The position numbers and the translations under genes are program-made. Of a stretch of DNA of 64,000 nucleotides, positions 31,606 through 40,683 are shown piece after piece (position 1 is the first letter of the stretch; every line of letters starts with the position of its first letter). The stretch lies in the NCBI GenBank assembly GCA_008729055.1, contig SDUX01000005.1, positions 2,178,875 through 2,242,874 on the forward strand, written 5' to 3'. The stretch comes from Pyropia haitanensis (lineage: Eukaryota; Rhodophyta; Bangiophyceae; Bangiales; Bangiaceae). The notes below the pieces were generated by a model, which saw only the letters and a list, made by a program, of their open reading frames with translations, was not told the origin of the DNA and ran no database searches.

Positions 31606-32689
31606 GCTGCTGTTTCTGTGCTGGAGGGCGAGCGCGGCGGCCCGCACACAAGGCGGCTGACGGCCGGCTCTCGTGGTAGGGGCACGCGGCGGAAAAGGGC
31701 AGGAGCGGCGACGGGCAACACGGGACGACCGGCCCCGCCGTGGCGGCCGTCCCGTCCCGGCCGCTTCCCCGCCTCCCCGACTGGCGCGCCCCGCCGTGCT
31801 GGTGACCTACCCGTTTCAATTTCGACGGCGCTTCCGCAGCACGGTCGACCCGACCTGCCGCAGCGGGTCGGGTCAAATGGCCGCCGAGCGGCACCCGCCG
31901 CCGCCCGCCAGCCGCCGTCCCCCCACCCCGCCCGCCGCTCGCGTGGCCCTCCCCCACAGCGAGCGGCGCCGACCGCCACGGCCGAGGACGTCTGCGCGCG
32001 TGCCGCCGCGGCGGCGGGTGGGGGACGGCCGCCCGCGTCGGCACTGCCGCCTCTATTCCTCTGCACTATGGCCCATTCAGCGACCTTTCGTACTCGCCCG
32101 ACAGGCGATCGTCCCGAAGAGCGCAGCCAGCAACGTCAGGACCAACTCATATTTGTACACGTGGCAGCCAATACTGGCGAATCTGGCCCGAATACGCAGA
32201 ATGATGTTTGTCGGTGTCCTACATCAATAGACGCGATTCCAACGGCGACCATAGAGTCACATTCGGAAAGTCACAATTTTAAAAAGAAAGTGCGTCTGCC
32301 ACCGCCGATCTCGCGCTCTTCATCTACCATCCGTGCCGCACTTCCCCCCCTCCTCGTGTTCTATGGCAAACTGCGCTGCCGTTTCTCGTGTAGAGTCAAC
32401 CCTTTCCACCGGGGGGTCCTTGAAGAAAGCGCTGAACCTGGTTTTGAGTGAGACTTGGGTATCTGTCGCCGCCCTCAAGACGGCGTACCATCGAAGCCTG
32501 GCGGGACATTGCGGTGCTCACGGGAACGCCCGGCTGACGGCGAGGCAGCGAGAAGGACAAGCAATCAAGAAGCGAGCGAGAAAAGCAAAGGCCAGTAAAA
32601 AACCCCTGCCCGGCATTGGCGAAGGAAGAACGCCGCAAACAGAGAAGCAAGCGGGGAGGCGAACGCGAGAACGTCAGGCTGCCCGACGG
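31606..32689. other. No supported gene; possible 3' non-coding end of YR-1
   Basis: A 282-codon plus frame (31603-32451) and a 277-codon minus frame compete; both are Arg/Pro/Ala-rich without domains. The right portion lies downstream of the YR-1 recombinase remnant and may hold its terminal repeats, but I found no clear partner sequence upstream of the YR-1 gag. Confidence 0.35.
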
Positions 32690-33361
32690 GGGGTGGCCGC
32701 GCGGCATCAGCGGTCCGCCAGGCGGCAGGCCTCCACCGAATATGGCGCCAAGGCGTCCACATAATGCGCGATCGCCGTCTTGGGGTCGTTATGCGCGTGT
32801 CCCAGCATTTGCGTAATGGCGGGCAGGGACAGGCCGGCCACATCCATAGCTCGGGCCGCGTTGACGGGAGCACGACGTAGGCGAGGCGGCGGGCGTCTGC
32901 CCGCGCCTCGCCGCCCTTAAATTGACAGACTTGCAGGTCCACGCCGCCGTCGGCTCGGAGGTGGAGGTCTTGTTTCCATGGAGCCAAAGAAGCATGCCAC
33001 TGCCGCCGGTGTTGTTGGCAGCGTCGGCCAGTCGTTCTCGGAGCAAAAGACGACAATCTTTTTCCACCGCCGGCCGTAAGCGTCCGCCGTGTTGGCGGTG
33101 ATGTCCTTCGTCAAAATTATGCGGGCGGCAGGGCTCCGGCGCTGTTCGTGCCGAGGGACGCCACGACTCCCACGTCAGGTGCCTCTCGTCAGCGGGTCGC
33201 GAAGGGGGACTGATCCGCGACTCGACAAAATACGCGGCCGTTCGCCAGCAAGGCGGTGGACCGGGCGAGGTGTACGGGCCGCGGGTGTAGAGCGTCCCGC
33301 CCGCCGGAGATGCACCGCTCGGGAAGCCAGCACCAGTACGCGCGCCCACCACGGATGCGCT
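32690..33361 (-). pseudogene. Tyrosine recombinase remnant of YR-1
   Basis: Pieces in changing frames align with the YR-2 recombinase. The N-terminal SAM-like region NTADAYGRRWKKIVVFCSEN with TTPAAVACFFGSM is present. It then jumps to DLHLRADGGVDLQVCQFKGG, skipping about 100 residues that include the first catalytic Arg region. After VVLPS it jumps again to AMDVAGLSLPAITQMLGHAH and NDPKTAIAHYVDAL, skipping about 75 residues that include the second Arg box (SARSGGAT in YR-2). The His and nucleophile Tyr (HYVD) remain. Two internal deletions thus removed both Arg boxes. In intact relatives this enzyme inserts circular DNA without target duplication. Confidence 0.75.
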
Positions 33362-34223
33362 TGTGAGGCACCACCCACACACGGGCAGCCCTCAACGTAC
33401 TGGTGCCGGTGTCAGCTACCCGTGCAAGACAATGAGGATGCCGGGCGCGGGGAAGGTGACGGGTGGGGTGACGGTGATGGGGGTGGGGCAGATGATGGGC
33501 GTGACGTCGGTGAGGGTTGAGGGGGTCGAGGGTAAAGGAAGTCTTTGTGTCTCTGTCTGTGGTTGTCCCCCCGAGGTCTCTCCCGGTGGCGCCCACACTC
33601 ACGCATGATTGACCCCCAGGGGGGCACCCAGGATGCCCCATAGCATGCGATTGCCCGCCGTGCCGGTGGCCGGCACCAAAGCTCTCAAAACAAAGCATGG
33701 GCTCTCAGAACAAAGCAAGGGTGGGCGTGTGCGCCCCAAGGCCTCCCACCAGAGAGCCCCAAACGGGGGGGGGACGGTGTGCGGCGCTCGTAGCTCCGCG
33801 CGGCTGGCCTCACGCGCCATTCGACCCGAAAGGTCTCAAAGGCGTGTAAGCAGACGCCAGTCTTCGGGTCGAATATCTTCCGTGCGTCGCAAGTCTTGTC
33901 ACTCCATTTGGTCCACGGGGAGATTGTTTCGGCTTGCTGACGCGTCAGAGATGTGGCTCGTCTCTTGGTCCGTTAGTCCGTTGATCCTTTGGAGAACGTA
34001 CCCGTCGGCAGATGAGTTTGGATAGTGACGGTCAGCCAATCCGCTGCTCCCGTGCTGACTGTCCGTTAGTAGTAGATTATTGGACGGACACCGCGGCATG
34101 CCCGAGATTACGTTGGAGTTGATGCGTCTTGGAAGGAGTTGGCTGAGAAAGACAGGGAAGGAGAGGCCCCAGTCCTTATCCCCTAGACTCCAGTCTTGGG
34201 GATTTAAGGGGCATATCCTTACA
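33362..34223 (-). repeat. Solo LTR of the Gypsy-1 family inserted in YR-1
   Basis: 862 bp in reverse orientation: left edge TGTGAGGCACCACCC (complement of the Gypsy-1 LTR end) and right edge GATATGCCCC...CCTTACA (complement of TGTAAGGATATG). It contains the CACCGACGTCA block on the minus strand and no internal element sequence. Flanking 5-mers are GCGCT (33357-33361) and ACGCT (34224-34228), a target duplication with one mismatch. Removing the LTR and one 5-mer joins the YR-1 frame as VLPVWTA-HPWWAR, matching VLPVWPAHPWWRR in YR-2. Confidence 0.93.
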
Positions 34224-36158
34224 ACGCTGTCCAGACCGGGAGCACCATGACCGCCGCTGCCCCCTTGGTGGTCACCTTCGTCGCCGCCAACGCGGCTTGC
34301 ACGAATGGGGAGTTGACGTGGTTCGTCATTCCCCGCCAGTCTTGCCACCAGGCTTCCACGGCTTCGGCGCAGGGACATGCCACCGCTGCGTTGAAGCGAG
34401 GCAGCTGCGCCTTGGTCAACGTTGCGAAACGGTCCACGTGCAGGGGCTCCCACCGCGCGGCCAGGACCAGGAAGATCGAGCGGCGGAGCCGCCAGTCCGA
34501 CGAGTTCAGCTCTCGCGACAGCCGGTCTGCGTGGTGGTTAGTGACCGTCGACAGCCAGACGGCCTTGGCTCTCAGCTGCCGCCGGTGCAGCTCCCAATGC
34601 AGCTCCCCCACCACCGCCATCAGTGCTGGGGAGCGTGACCGCATTGAGTTGATGAAGTGCAAATTGACGAGCGAATCCAGCCCGAATCGGACGACCCCCG
34701 GGCCCCTCAGCTTGGGTAATGAGCGGAGGGCCAACACCGCCCCCCACAGCTCCTTGATGTTGATGTGGGCGGGCTGCACGGCCGTCGAGAAAAATCCCCG
34801 CGTCGGCACTAGTCGGTTCAAGACGCTCCACCAGCCGTAGCCGCAGGCGTCCGTCGTGATCTCCCCCACCACCGGGATCTGCCATAGCGCGCGTCCAACC
34901 TTGGGGGACGTCGCCAGGGAGCACAACCACACTAAGTCAGCCAATGCACGCGCGTCCAGACGGCGTTGCCCGCGGCGGGGGCCCTCGCGGAAGCAGGCGT
35001 ACAGCGCCTGCAGGAGGAGGCGTGCCTTGGGGACCGCTGGGGCGGTCGAGACCGCGAGGCCGCTAAACCGTTGGAGGGAGGTGAGGGACACACAGCGGGC
35101 GTGCGTGGTCACGTAGCGCCGCAAGGACACGGCCGATCCCACTACGCTGCGCAGGCGGTGGGGCGGCAGCAGTAGCAAGCAGCGGTGTGTGTCGATTCTT
35201 AAGCCCAGATGGTCCAGGGAGCGCGTACCCTCCACTGCGCCTTTGCGTTTGTGAACGACGAGCCCCAGCGAGCGCAAGACTTTCACCTCCTTGTCCCGGC
35301 CACGTGTCGCGCGCGCCGCCGACACTGGCCGCGGGCCTGAGGAGAGATACCCGAAGTCGTTCATGTAGGGCAGCACCTTGAAGCCGCGTACCCGCAGATA
35401 CGCAATCATTGGGCGCAGCATCCTCGTCCAGACCCAAGGGGCCAGCTTGAGACCGAACGGCATGGTCAGCGGCAGGTAGACTGTGCCCGCGACGGCAAAC
35501 GCCAGCAGGAAGGTCTCCCGCTCCGCCAGGTACACGTCGTCGAAGGCGTCCACAACGTCCCATGACGTGAGGTGGTCGTTCAAGCACAGGTACATGACAA
35601 AGTCGGCCATGACCTCGTACTTGAACGGGCGGTCTTCCAGAAAGCGTTCTGGTGCTGGTAGTCGGTCACCAGGCGCGGCCGCGTGTTGATGCCCACCGCA
35701 AACGACACAGGCACTCAGCGGACCTTACGGGCCTCCGCGGCCGAGGCGCGGCGGGCAAAACCCCGCTCGCACCAGCGTCCGACCTCCACCACCGCCCAGT
35801 GCTGGACGTCTGGGGGAAGGGGAATGGGCGGCGGGCGCCACTGTGGCGGCTCGGCTCGCCATGGCAAGAACAGCCCCGCCTCGATGAGCTCGAGCACCCA
35901 TGGAAAGGCGCCAATCCAGCGCCAGGCCGGCAGCGCTGCGCGTACAGCCACGTGCGGGAGGGGCTGACCGGGCGGTGCCCGCGGCTTGGGAGCGAGGCGG
36001 GCTGGAACCTGCGGGAGAAAGGGGGGGGCGGGGAGGGGAGGGGGGGACAGCGGGGCGGGACGGGACAAAGTACTGCGCACAGCGGCGCCCTCGCCGGAGG
36101 GGGTGACCGCGCCGGCCAGACTTTTAATCGCGAGGAAGAGAGGGGGCCAGCCGGCCAC
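34224..36158 (-). pseudogene. Reverse transcriptase-RNase H of YR-1
   Basis: An upstream frame (36158-35715) carries the start of the domain: WIGAFPWVLELIEAGLFLPW, then PPDVQHWAVVEVGRWCERGF. It ends at a TGA and, after a frameshift near 35640, continues as an intact 463-codon frame (35610 leftward): DHLTSWDVVDAFDDVYLAER, MPFGLKLAPWVWTRML, LPYMNDFGYLSS and an RNase H (TTDACGYGWWS, HINIKELWGAVLAL, NHHADRLSREL). The polymerase motif reads YMND instead of YMDD (AAC for GAC), which loses a metal-binding Asp. With the TGA, the shift and the LTR insertion this copy is dead. It copies element RNA in intact relatives. Confidence 0.88.
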
Positions 36159-36182
36159 CCCACGCGGGAAAAACGGGCTTGC

Positions 36183-36305
36183 TTAGGAGGCCAGAGCGGC
36201 GTCTCCGCTGTCGAAGTCCGTGGCGCCGCGGGCGTCTCCACGGCCGCCGCCGCCACGCCCCCTCCGGGTGTGCGCGCCGTGGCCGCGCTCTCGGTCGGCG
36301 CCACG

Positions 36306-36383
<78 letters not shown>

Positions 36384-37604
36384 TCCGCGCCGGTTTTGGT
36401 TGGCACTGCGGGGGTTGACACGGGCGGCAGGGCCGCCGCGCGACGGCGCTTGCGGGATGGGGCCACCGCCGCGTCCGCGGGCAAGGGCGTGCCCGTGGTT
36501 GCGGGCGACGTGGACGGCACGGTCACGCGCGGCGACGCGGTGGAAGCTGTGGCTGGCAAAGTTTGTGAAGTGGGCCTCCGTGTGGCCAAGGATCGCGTCG
36601 TGCAGTGCGGCACCCCAGGCGGGGTCCGCCCGCATGGTGAGAAGCACTTCGTACCGAGTGCCGAGGAGGGTGTAGATTTGGAAAATGTGCGTGCGGGTGG
36701 TGGCGTGCACGTGGGCCGACTCGGCGAGAGTGGGCGGGGCGACGGCCCCGCGGTCCTCCCAGTCAGCGAGGGAGTCGTTGAGGTGCTGCATCCAGTTGCA
36801 GGCCATGTACAGGATCTCCGCCTCGATGGCATTTCGGCTGCCGTTGTTAAACTCGGCAGTGAAGGCCGTGTCGCCGGTAGGACGAAAGGGGATGAAGAAG
36901 ACGCCCGGTCGCTGCAGGCGCGGAGGCCGCTCAAATTCCTGGATGCGGGGGCCGCCGTCGTAGACGTAGTCCACGGCCGCCCCGTCAAAGGCGTTGACAA
37001 CACGGGATGCGGCGCTGGAGGCGTCGTCATCGTCGTCGAAGCCGTCAGCGTCATGGAACGGCCCACCGCCACCTCTGAGAGGGGTGTAGAAGCCGGCCCC
37101 GCCGAGTCCAAACCTTTTACCAGGGCCGCGGCCGCGGCCAGCCCCGAAACCATAGACACCGCCGCTGCCGCCCTCCGGCGACGGGCCGCCGCGGAGCGGC
37201 TGCGGGTCCGCGCCATCGGCCTCCGCCACGGGGGCGGGGGCCCAGCCGCCAGGGGCGGCCGCGGGCGCCGCAGGCGCGGCCGCCGCGGGCGTGGAGTGGG
37301 GAGGAGCAAAAGTGGCTGCAGCGGCTGGCGCGGGGGGGAGGTCAAAGGCAGCGGCCGCCCCAGTCGACGCCCGCCCGGCCGTTGCGTCGGCCCGACGCGC
37401 CTGCCGGCGGGCGGAGAGCCCCGCCCCGGCGGCCAAAAGGCCCGACCGGGCGCGGCGCCGAGACTGCCGGGCCGTGCTGGCCGGAACAAGAGAGGCGTGG
37501 AAGCCGCCGACCCGCCCGCCACCTCGCCCCACGCCCGCAGCACGCAGCCTACGGGCAAGTGGCCAGCGTGACGCACGGGGGGAGGTCGAACGGGAAGTCG
37601 TCAT
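36183..37604 (-). CDS. Gag-like protein of YR-1
   Basis: ATG 37604, 473 codons, uninterrupted. The N-terminal 160 residues are Arg/Ala/Pro/Gly-rich. A conserved middle region (about 225-350) with EFERPPRLQRPGVFFIPFRP, AIEAEILYMACNWMQHLNDS and HIFQIYTLLGTRYEVLL aligns with the YR-2 gag (LRNPGVFPQPF, VFEARVLHTALSWLQNAHNR, HLHRVFALLATRYECL). The tail has a poly-Gly run encoded by a GCC/GGC microsatellite, then RG-rich sequence. By position this is the structural nucleic-acid-binding protein of the element. No zinc knuckle is present, as is common in this group. Confidence 0.75.
36308..36383. repeat. (GCC)n trinucleotide microsatellite inside YR-1 gag
   Basis: About 25 consecutive CCG/GCC units with one ACC interruption, encoding poly-Gly on the minus strand. 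Confidence 0.95.
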
Positions 37605-38212
37605 CCCAGGGGTGTCTTGCGGAGGGACCCCTACACGGGCAGAGCGCCCTCACCCCGGTCCGTCTGCGACGGGCGTGTGTAGTAAACAGCAATCACGTTG
37701 CCACCGGCGGCGGGTCCAGAACCCGAGCGTGCTCAGGGTCCCGCAACTCGTCGGCTAAGCCGCCCGAGTCCCAGCGGCGAGAACGAGACACGCGAGGGAA
37801 AAAAAACGTGCCGACCGTCGTCGGTCGGCCGCTCCCCTCGCCCGACGGCGGCCACTTAACCGCCGGTGGTCGATCCTTGGCTTCGCCGAGGTGCTTCGGC
37901 CGAGCCCGGCCCCAATCCCTCCTGCCCCCCCCAATCACAAAGAATCACTGCTCGGACACCTGTCCGTAACCCCCAAAGAACCACTGGACACAACTGTAAA
38001 CACTCTGGTAACTGAGTCTGAATCAGTTTGCTTGGTTGACCACACAATGCGTGGTCGCGACTGTCACCCGTCCGGTGAAGGCAACCCCGGTGAATGTCTG
38101 ACCCCGCCCGCCTGCGCCGGCGCCCGCGCTCTCTCCGGCGGCTGTGCAGATCTTGCGGCAGCCGGCGACAAACGCCGCTGCCACCATCACGGCAGAAACC
38201 TCCATCATAGGC
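37605..38212. other. No supported gene; probable YR-1 leader and Chromo-2 insertion flank
   Basis: Non-coding in both directions apart from short frames. It lies upstream of the YR-1 gag start and ends at the Chromo-2 target duplication, so Chromo-2 inserted here and the original continuation should be found after 46866. Confidence 0.5.
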
Positions 38213-38217
38213 GGAAT

Positions 38218-38840
38218 TGTAGCGTTTGGGGCCTCTGGTGGCGGCCTGACGAGGCCTACGTTGCGGCGGTCCCGCGTTACCTGGCGGTCCGCGGTGGCAT
38301 GGTGGCGGACTCGATCCGGGTGGCGGTTGTGGCGGCCCTTCCCCCTGGTTGGACTTGGTGGCCTGCTACTTACGGTTTCTCTTGCATTTGTTCTCATCGA
38401 TTTTCACTGCGTGATTTCGTGCTTTTCGCCCTTTTTTTCCCATTGGGTTTTTGGGCGGATTGCATCTGTGTGAGGGTTTTTCGCTTGCATCTGAGTGGAG
38501 GGATTTTAGCGTGGAGCGGGGTGCCCCGGCGGGGCAGGTGCACGCTGGCACTTGGCCCGCTGGAGGCGCCCCTGAGAGGGGGCGCCCTGGTGGCCCCTCG
38601 GGGGGTGGTGTGGAGAGCTCTTAGGGGCTTGGCCCGCGGGCCACGCGAGATCCTTCTTGTAAAACAACGTTGCTTTGGGTTCTCCTTCCCCTTGGGCTTT
38701 AGCCTTTTCCCTTACCTCTGGCTGTTGAGGTGGGCAAGTAGGCGTGGGACTCCCTGGCCCGTTCCTTCTGGTAGCCCTCAGTCCTCTGGCGGTGGCGACG
38801 CGGGGCGGACAAGGGCCGAAGAACGGCCAATAACGCTACA
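38218..38840 (+). repeat. Chromo-2 5' LTR (623 bp)
   Basis: TGTAGCGTTTGGGGCC ... AACGGCCAATAACGCTACA, with an 8-bp inverted terminal repeat. Identical to 46239-46861 except about six substitutions. TAAATGGTGGAGCAGC directly follows; the TGG a few bases in may begin the primer-binding site. Confidence 0.97.
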
Positions 38841-38991
38841 TAAATGGTGGAGCAGCAGGGGAGGGGCAACATCATCTCCTGAACCAGGACGCCCTTCTCC
38901 TTTTTCTTTTGTAGCGGGCCATCTTTGTTCTTCGGTTCCTGTTCTTCTCTTGAGCTACAAGTGGCCTACCAGTCGAGTGTCGACGGCCAAC

Positions 38992-40683
38992 ATGGCGGAT
39001 CTCCCTCCCGGTGGTAGGGGCCGCGGTGCGCCGTCGGACGTGTCCCGAGTTACTCCTGCGGGTGGCGGAGGCCCCACGGCCGGTCGTGGTCGTGGTGTGC
39101 CAACGGGGATTCCCCTCCGCCGCTCTCTTACTCCGCCCTACGGGGGGCCTCGCCGTGGCTCTCCATCTTTGGGGCCAATTGAACTACGGTCGGTCCTCGA
39201 TGACTTTCTGACGGACATCTTGGCCGAGGTGTCCCGCGCGGTGACGGCCAGCCAAGCCGCCATCACGCCGTCGGTTGCTGAGGATCAAGTGGGCCAACCG
39301 GCGGAAGCCGGTGGGTCCCGCACAAGCAAGAAGGAGGGTGGCCCCAAGGCCCGACGCCGCTCGCGGCGTCGCCGACACTCCTCGTCGGGCTCTTCTGGGG
39401 AGTCGTCGTCCTCGTCGGCCAACGAGGATGACGTGGGCCGTCATGATCAAGGTGAATCGCCGTCCTCCGCAGGCCCTCAAGTTATCGCGGCGGCCGACGA
39501 TCGCTTTTCGCGTGTGCTGGACTACAACACCTACCGCCTCCGAAACCGGATCGAGGCCTATGGGGCCAAGGAAGCCGGCAAGGTGGGGCGGATGGCCAAG
39601 AACATGAAACACTCTTTTGGGGGCTTTCCTCCCTTTTCGGGTAAGGAGCCTTTGAAGGTCTTCTCATGGCTTCGCAAGTTTACCAAGGCCTGCGACGACA
39701 ACGGTGTTTCGGAGGGGATGGCCCTCTACGTGGTTCCCCACTTCCTTTCCGGGGACGCGGAGGCCCGATACACGCGGGCACTCCCGGACTCTACGGGTGC
39801 CACAAGCGGGGCGGCCATCACTTCCTACCCCGAGGCCATCAACTGGTTCTTGGAGACCTACGCGGAGCCCCACACGTTGGCCCTGGCGCAGGACAAGTTT
39901 AGTCGGGCGACCAAGGAGGCCGACGAGTCCGTCGAGGCCTTTTCCCTTCGGCTGCGTGGCCTCTCGGAGTCCTGCGGGAATATTCACTCGGAGGGCACCA
40001 TGAAGCAGCAGCTTATTCAAGGCCTACCGGAGTTCCTTCGAACGGACGCGTTTGTCTACAACGAGCCCTCGTGCACCTACCAGAGGCTTGTCACCTATAC
40101 GGCCGGCAAGTTCAAGGCGGCCAAGGAGGTGATCGAGTTGGCCAAGGGGGGATCCAAGGAGTCGGATGGAGGCCGACGGTCTTCGTTTGGCCCCCGCCCG
40201 GCGACCCCCCGGCCACGACTTCCAATGATGGCCATGGATGCGATGGAAGGCCGTCAAGAGATTGATCAAGGCACGTCGGGCCGACGGGATGGACGGGCGA
40301 CTTCGTCCGAGTGGGCGTATGAGCCCGCCACTCGTCGTCACCTGGCGGCTCGGACGCCGGAGGCCCGTGGGCCTCTACGTTGCTACGTGTGCTGGGAGGC
40401 CGGTCACATGGCCCACCAGTGCCCCAAGTTGTCGGCCGTCCAGCGCGACCAAGTGGTGAAGGCCCGCGATGCCTTCCTCAACTCTACGCGGGGCCACAAG
40501 AAGGTGGCCGACGAGGCCAGCTACCGCGCGCAGCGGGACGTCAATCGACGGACCCGCATCGCCGTGGTGCAGGCCCTAGTGGACGGGATTGATCAGTCCG
40601 ACGAGGAGGAGAACGCCCGTCGGGAGGCCCACGTGACGCGGGCCAAGCCGGCCGGCCCTCCCCCGTCGTCGGGGGAAGCCTAG
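38992..40683 (+). CDS. gag: Gag polyprotein of Chromo-2
   Basis: ATG 38992 (MADLPPGGRGRGAPSD), 563 codons to TAG 40681. The N-terminus is RG/Pro-rich. A basic, serine-rich patch (KARRRSRRRRHSSSGSSGES, near residue 120-140) suggests nuclear targeting. The Retrotrans_gag capsid domain spans about residues 200-390 (FPPFSGKEPLKVFSWLRKFT, INWFLETYAEPHTLAL, VEAFSLRLRGLSESC, KQQLIQGLPEFLRTDAF). A perfect CCHC zinc knuckle, CYVCWEAGHMAHQC, lies at residues 464-477. It packages element RNA in cytoplasmic particles. The stop overlaps the pol frame, which is -1 relative to gag. Confidence 0.95.
   Translation: MADLPPGGRGRGAPSDVSRVTPAGGGGPTAGRGRGVPTGIPLRRSLTPPYGGPRRGSPSLGPIELRSVLDDFLTDILAEVSRAVTASQAAITPSVAEDQVGQPAEAGGSRTSKKEGGPKARRRSRRRRHSSSGSSGESSSSSANEDDVGRHDQGESPSSAGPQVIAAADDRFSRVLDYNTYRLRNRIEAYGAKEAGKVGRMAKNMKHSFGGFPPFSGKEPLKVFSWLRKFTKACDDNGVSEGMALYVVPHFLSGDAEARYTRALPDSTGATSGAAITSYPEAINWFLETYAEPHTLALAQDKFSRATKEADESVEAFSLRLRGLSESCGNIHSEGTMKQQLIQGLPEFLRTDAFVYNEPSCTYQRLVTYTAGKFKAAKEVIELAKGGSKESDGGRRSSFGPRPATPRPRLPMMAMDAMEGRQEIDQGTSGRRDGRATSSEWAYEPATRRHLAARTPEARGPLRCYVCWEAGHMAHQCPKLSAVQRDQVVKARDAFLNSTRGHKKVADEASYRAQRDVNRRTRIAVVQALVDGIDQSDEEENARREAHVTRAKPAGPPPSSGEA

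Larger units (their letters stand above)
32690..37604 (-). mobile_element. YR-1: DIRS/PAT-like tyrosine-recombinase retroelement, decayed
   Basis: Reading leftward: gag-like gene (37604-36183), RT-RNase H (about 36110-34224), tyrosine recombinase remnant (33361-32690). The body is interrupted by a solo Gypsy-1-family LTR at 33362-34223. All three genes have homologues in the same order in YR-2 (54.2-58.8 kb). There is no integrase or protease, which distinguishes it from LTR elements. Boundaries are limited to coding evidence because I could not identify its terminal repeats. Confidence 0.85.

Noticed and set aside
31603..32451. 282-codon plus frame next to the satellite
   Set aside because: No domain, no homologue in the window, competing minus frame of equal length, Arg/Pro-rich composition.
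35652..37571. 639-codon plus-strand open frame opposite YR-1 gag/RT
   Set aside because: It is the mirror of the minus-strand gag and RT frames, which match YR-2 homologues. Its composition is Arg/Gly low complexity and it includes the GCC microsatellite.
31606..38212. Split direct repeats for YR-1 like those of YR-2
   Set aside because: I compared the flanks of the YR-1 gag and recombinase remnant by eye and found no convincing A or B repeat pair. The upstream part may lie beyond the Chromo-2 insertion.
37891..38991. N-terminal extension of Chromo-2 Gag through the 5' LTR
   Set aside because: The frame is open upstream, but the segment 38218-38840 is LTR with an identical copy at the 3' end. 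The ATG at 38992 starts the conserved gag.
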